Positions 7,028 through 8,057 of a stretch of 8,057 bases of DNA are shown here, piece by piece. The stretch lies in assembly GCA_946885335.1 (NCBI GenBank), contig CAMPGG010000152.1, forward strand, positions 1 through 8,057, given 5' to 3'. The DNA comes from an uncultured Chitinophagaceae bacterium (lineage in GTDB: Bacteria > Bacteroidota > Bacteroidia > Chitinophagales > Chitinophagaceae). The notes under the pieces were generated by a model, which was not told the DNA's origin, did no database searches, and was given only the letters and a program-made list of their open reading frames with translations. How positions within the stretch are numbered: position 1 is the stretch's first letter; each line of letters begins with the position of its first letter. A program made the translations under genes and the position numbers.

Positions 7028-8057
7028 TTAATTTAAGCCAATGGCATCAAGATAAATCGTAAAACCGCCTGACCCATTGAATTCTTTTACAATAATTTCA
7101 TTCATGGTAGTACCTGCAGTTAGTGTTGCAATAGGAATTGAATAGTCCGTCCACTCACCTTCGACCACTGTGATGGTGTATTTATCTGCTCCATTAACAC
7201 CAACATTCACCTTTTTACCACCACTACCGGCACCCCCATAAATGGATATTTTAAATGTTGTGTATGGAGTAAGATCAATACTGGCTCCACCCAATTGAAA
7301 TGGAGAACCCCAACCACCAACATAATCAACTTTAATTGATTTGGTTCCTTCTCTTACCGGTGAAGAGTTATCATAATTTTTAGTGCCTCCCCATCCTCCA
7401 CCGATCCAGCCTGTGCTGGTCCAGTTAGATGTAACGGCATCTGTATAAAATGGAAATGCAATGGTGGGCGGTGGAACACTTCCGGTTATTTCTAAAATAT
7501 CCGGCGATTGCACAGTCACCGTTGAATTCAATATACCGAGAACCAATTGTCCTCTTAATACACCCATGGGGACAGTTACTTTTATTTGCGTTGCAGACTG
7601 ACTGACAAAACTGGTAACTGCTGGTGCATTATCGAAAGTGACAGATGTAACCAGGTCAAGATTTGTTCCTGTAATGGTAAGATCAGCACCCGGATCAATT
7701 GGATTTGGTGCCATAGTTGTTACGGCGGGCCATACAAGATTCAGATTATCAACTGATGTAGTTTGTACCCCAGATGCAGCTTCGAGAGTGATAGCACCGT
7801 TAATTGCAGCGCCGGGAACTTGTACAACTATTTGATCAGCGCTTTGAGAAACAAATTCAGCGGAATTAATTGCTTCAGGAACGCCTGTAAAAAATAATTT
7901 TTTTACAAGATCAAGGTCTGTGCCATTGATTGTAACATTAGCAGCATGCTTTACCGGGTTAGCAGCATAACCTGTTACCAAAGGCAATATTACCTTCACT
8001 TCATCTTCAGTTTCCATAAAAGTGGAATCGGTTCCACCATATTTCAGAATCAATGGA
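7028..8057 (-). CDS. TIG-domain surface glycan-binding-type protein (5' part outside window)
   Basis: The frame is open to the window edge. The first possible start inside is a TTG at 8053, preceded by an in-frame Pro codon with no stop, so the gene very likely begins outside and this is its 3' part. Residues below are numbered from that TTG. Two IPT/TIG immunoglobulin-like repeats lie at about 24-107 and 108-189, with matching NGTDLDLV/TGTNLDLV and SQSADQIVV/SQSATQIKV motifs. A Pro-rich linker (VPPPT) leads to a C-terminal beta-sandwich-like domain at about 197-341. That domain is rich in Gly and Trp (GWIGGGWGG, GGWGSPFQLGG) and ends with IYLDAIGLN, resembling carbohydrate-binding modules. 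Such proteins are usually outer-membrane lipoproteins downstream of SusC/SusD genes and bind the target glycan. Mannan binding is inferred only from the neighbours. The lipoprotein signal, if any, is outside the window. Confidence 0.8.
   Translation of the reverse strand, partial: PLILKYGGTDSTFMETEDEVKVILPLVTGYAANPVKHAANVTINGTDLDLVKKLFFTGVPEAINSAEFVSQSADQIVVQVPGAAINGAITLEAASGVQTTSVDNLNLVWPAVTTMAPNPIDPGADLTITGTNLDLVTSVTFDNAPAVTSFVSQSATQIKVTVPMGVLRGQLVLGILNSTVTVQSPDILEITGSVPPPTIAFPFYTDAVTSNWTSTGWIGGGWGGTKNYDNSSPVREGTKSIKVDYVGGWGSPFQLGGASIDLTPYTTFKISIYGGAGSGGKKVNVGVNGADKYTITVVEGEWTDYSIPIATLTAGTTMNEIIVKEFNGSGGFTIYLDAIGLN
7487..7984 (-). repeat. Tandem TIG-domain repeat within the surface protein
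   Basis: Two diverged copies with a period of about 82-85 codons occupy 7984-7733 and 7732-7487. Shared positions include the Pro-containing opening (AANPVKHAANVTI versus APNPIDPGADLTI), G-T-[DN]-L-D-L-V, and SQSA-x-QI near the end of each copy. The residues just before the first copy (EDEVKVILP) could be the tail of a further copy outside the window. Confidence 0.7.

Noticed and set aside
8051..8053. TTG at 8053 as the true start of the TIG-domain protein
   Set aside because: The frame continues upstream with a Pro codon to the window edge, no signal peptide follows the TTG, and such proteins are normally exported; the gene is almost certainly truncated by the window.

Overview
The window is from a Bacteroidota genome, most plausibly a Chitinophagaceae- or Sphingobacteriia-like polysaccharide degrader. 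This is inferred from the AT-rich sequence, start codons mostly lacking a Shine-Dalgarno, a TIG-domain surface-type protein next to glycoside hydrolases, and a gene set matching the mannan operon known from Bacteroides fragilis. All six recognisable genes lie on the minus strand, so transcription runs from high to low coordinates.

Layout in transcription order. (1) 8057-7028: 3' part of a TIG-domain protein with a C-terminal glycine/tryptophan-rich beta domain, probably a surface glycan-binding protein. It is cut by the window edge and followed by a strong intrinsic terminator. (2) 6868-5711: GH26 beta-mannanase with a signal peptide. (3) 5672-3798: sodium/solute symporter. (4) 3801-2587: GH130 mannosylglucose phosphorylase. 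(5) 2556-1345: cellobiose/mannobiose 2-epimerase of the AGE family. (6) 1345-1: sialate O-acetylesterase-type SGNH esterase, probably lacking only its last few tens of residues. Genes 2-6 are packed with gaps of 38 and 30 bp and overlaps of 4 and 1 bp, so they very likely form one operon.

Pathway. The TIG protein would hold mannan at the surface. The secreted esterase would remove acetyl groups, and GH26 would release mannobiose or short mannosides in the periplasm or outside the cell. The symporter would bring the disaccharide across the inner membrane. The epimerase would convert mannobiose to mannosyl-glucose, and the GH130 enzyme would split that with phosphate into alpha-mannose 1-phosphate and glucose. 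The core (GH26, symporter, GH130, epimerase) is a known pathway. The operonic, overlapping acetylesterase is the main variation visible here. No RNA genes, insertion sequences, CRISPR arrays or plus-strand genes were found, and I do not see a wholly new system.
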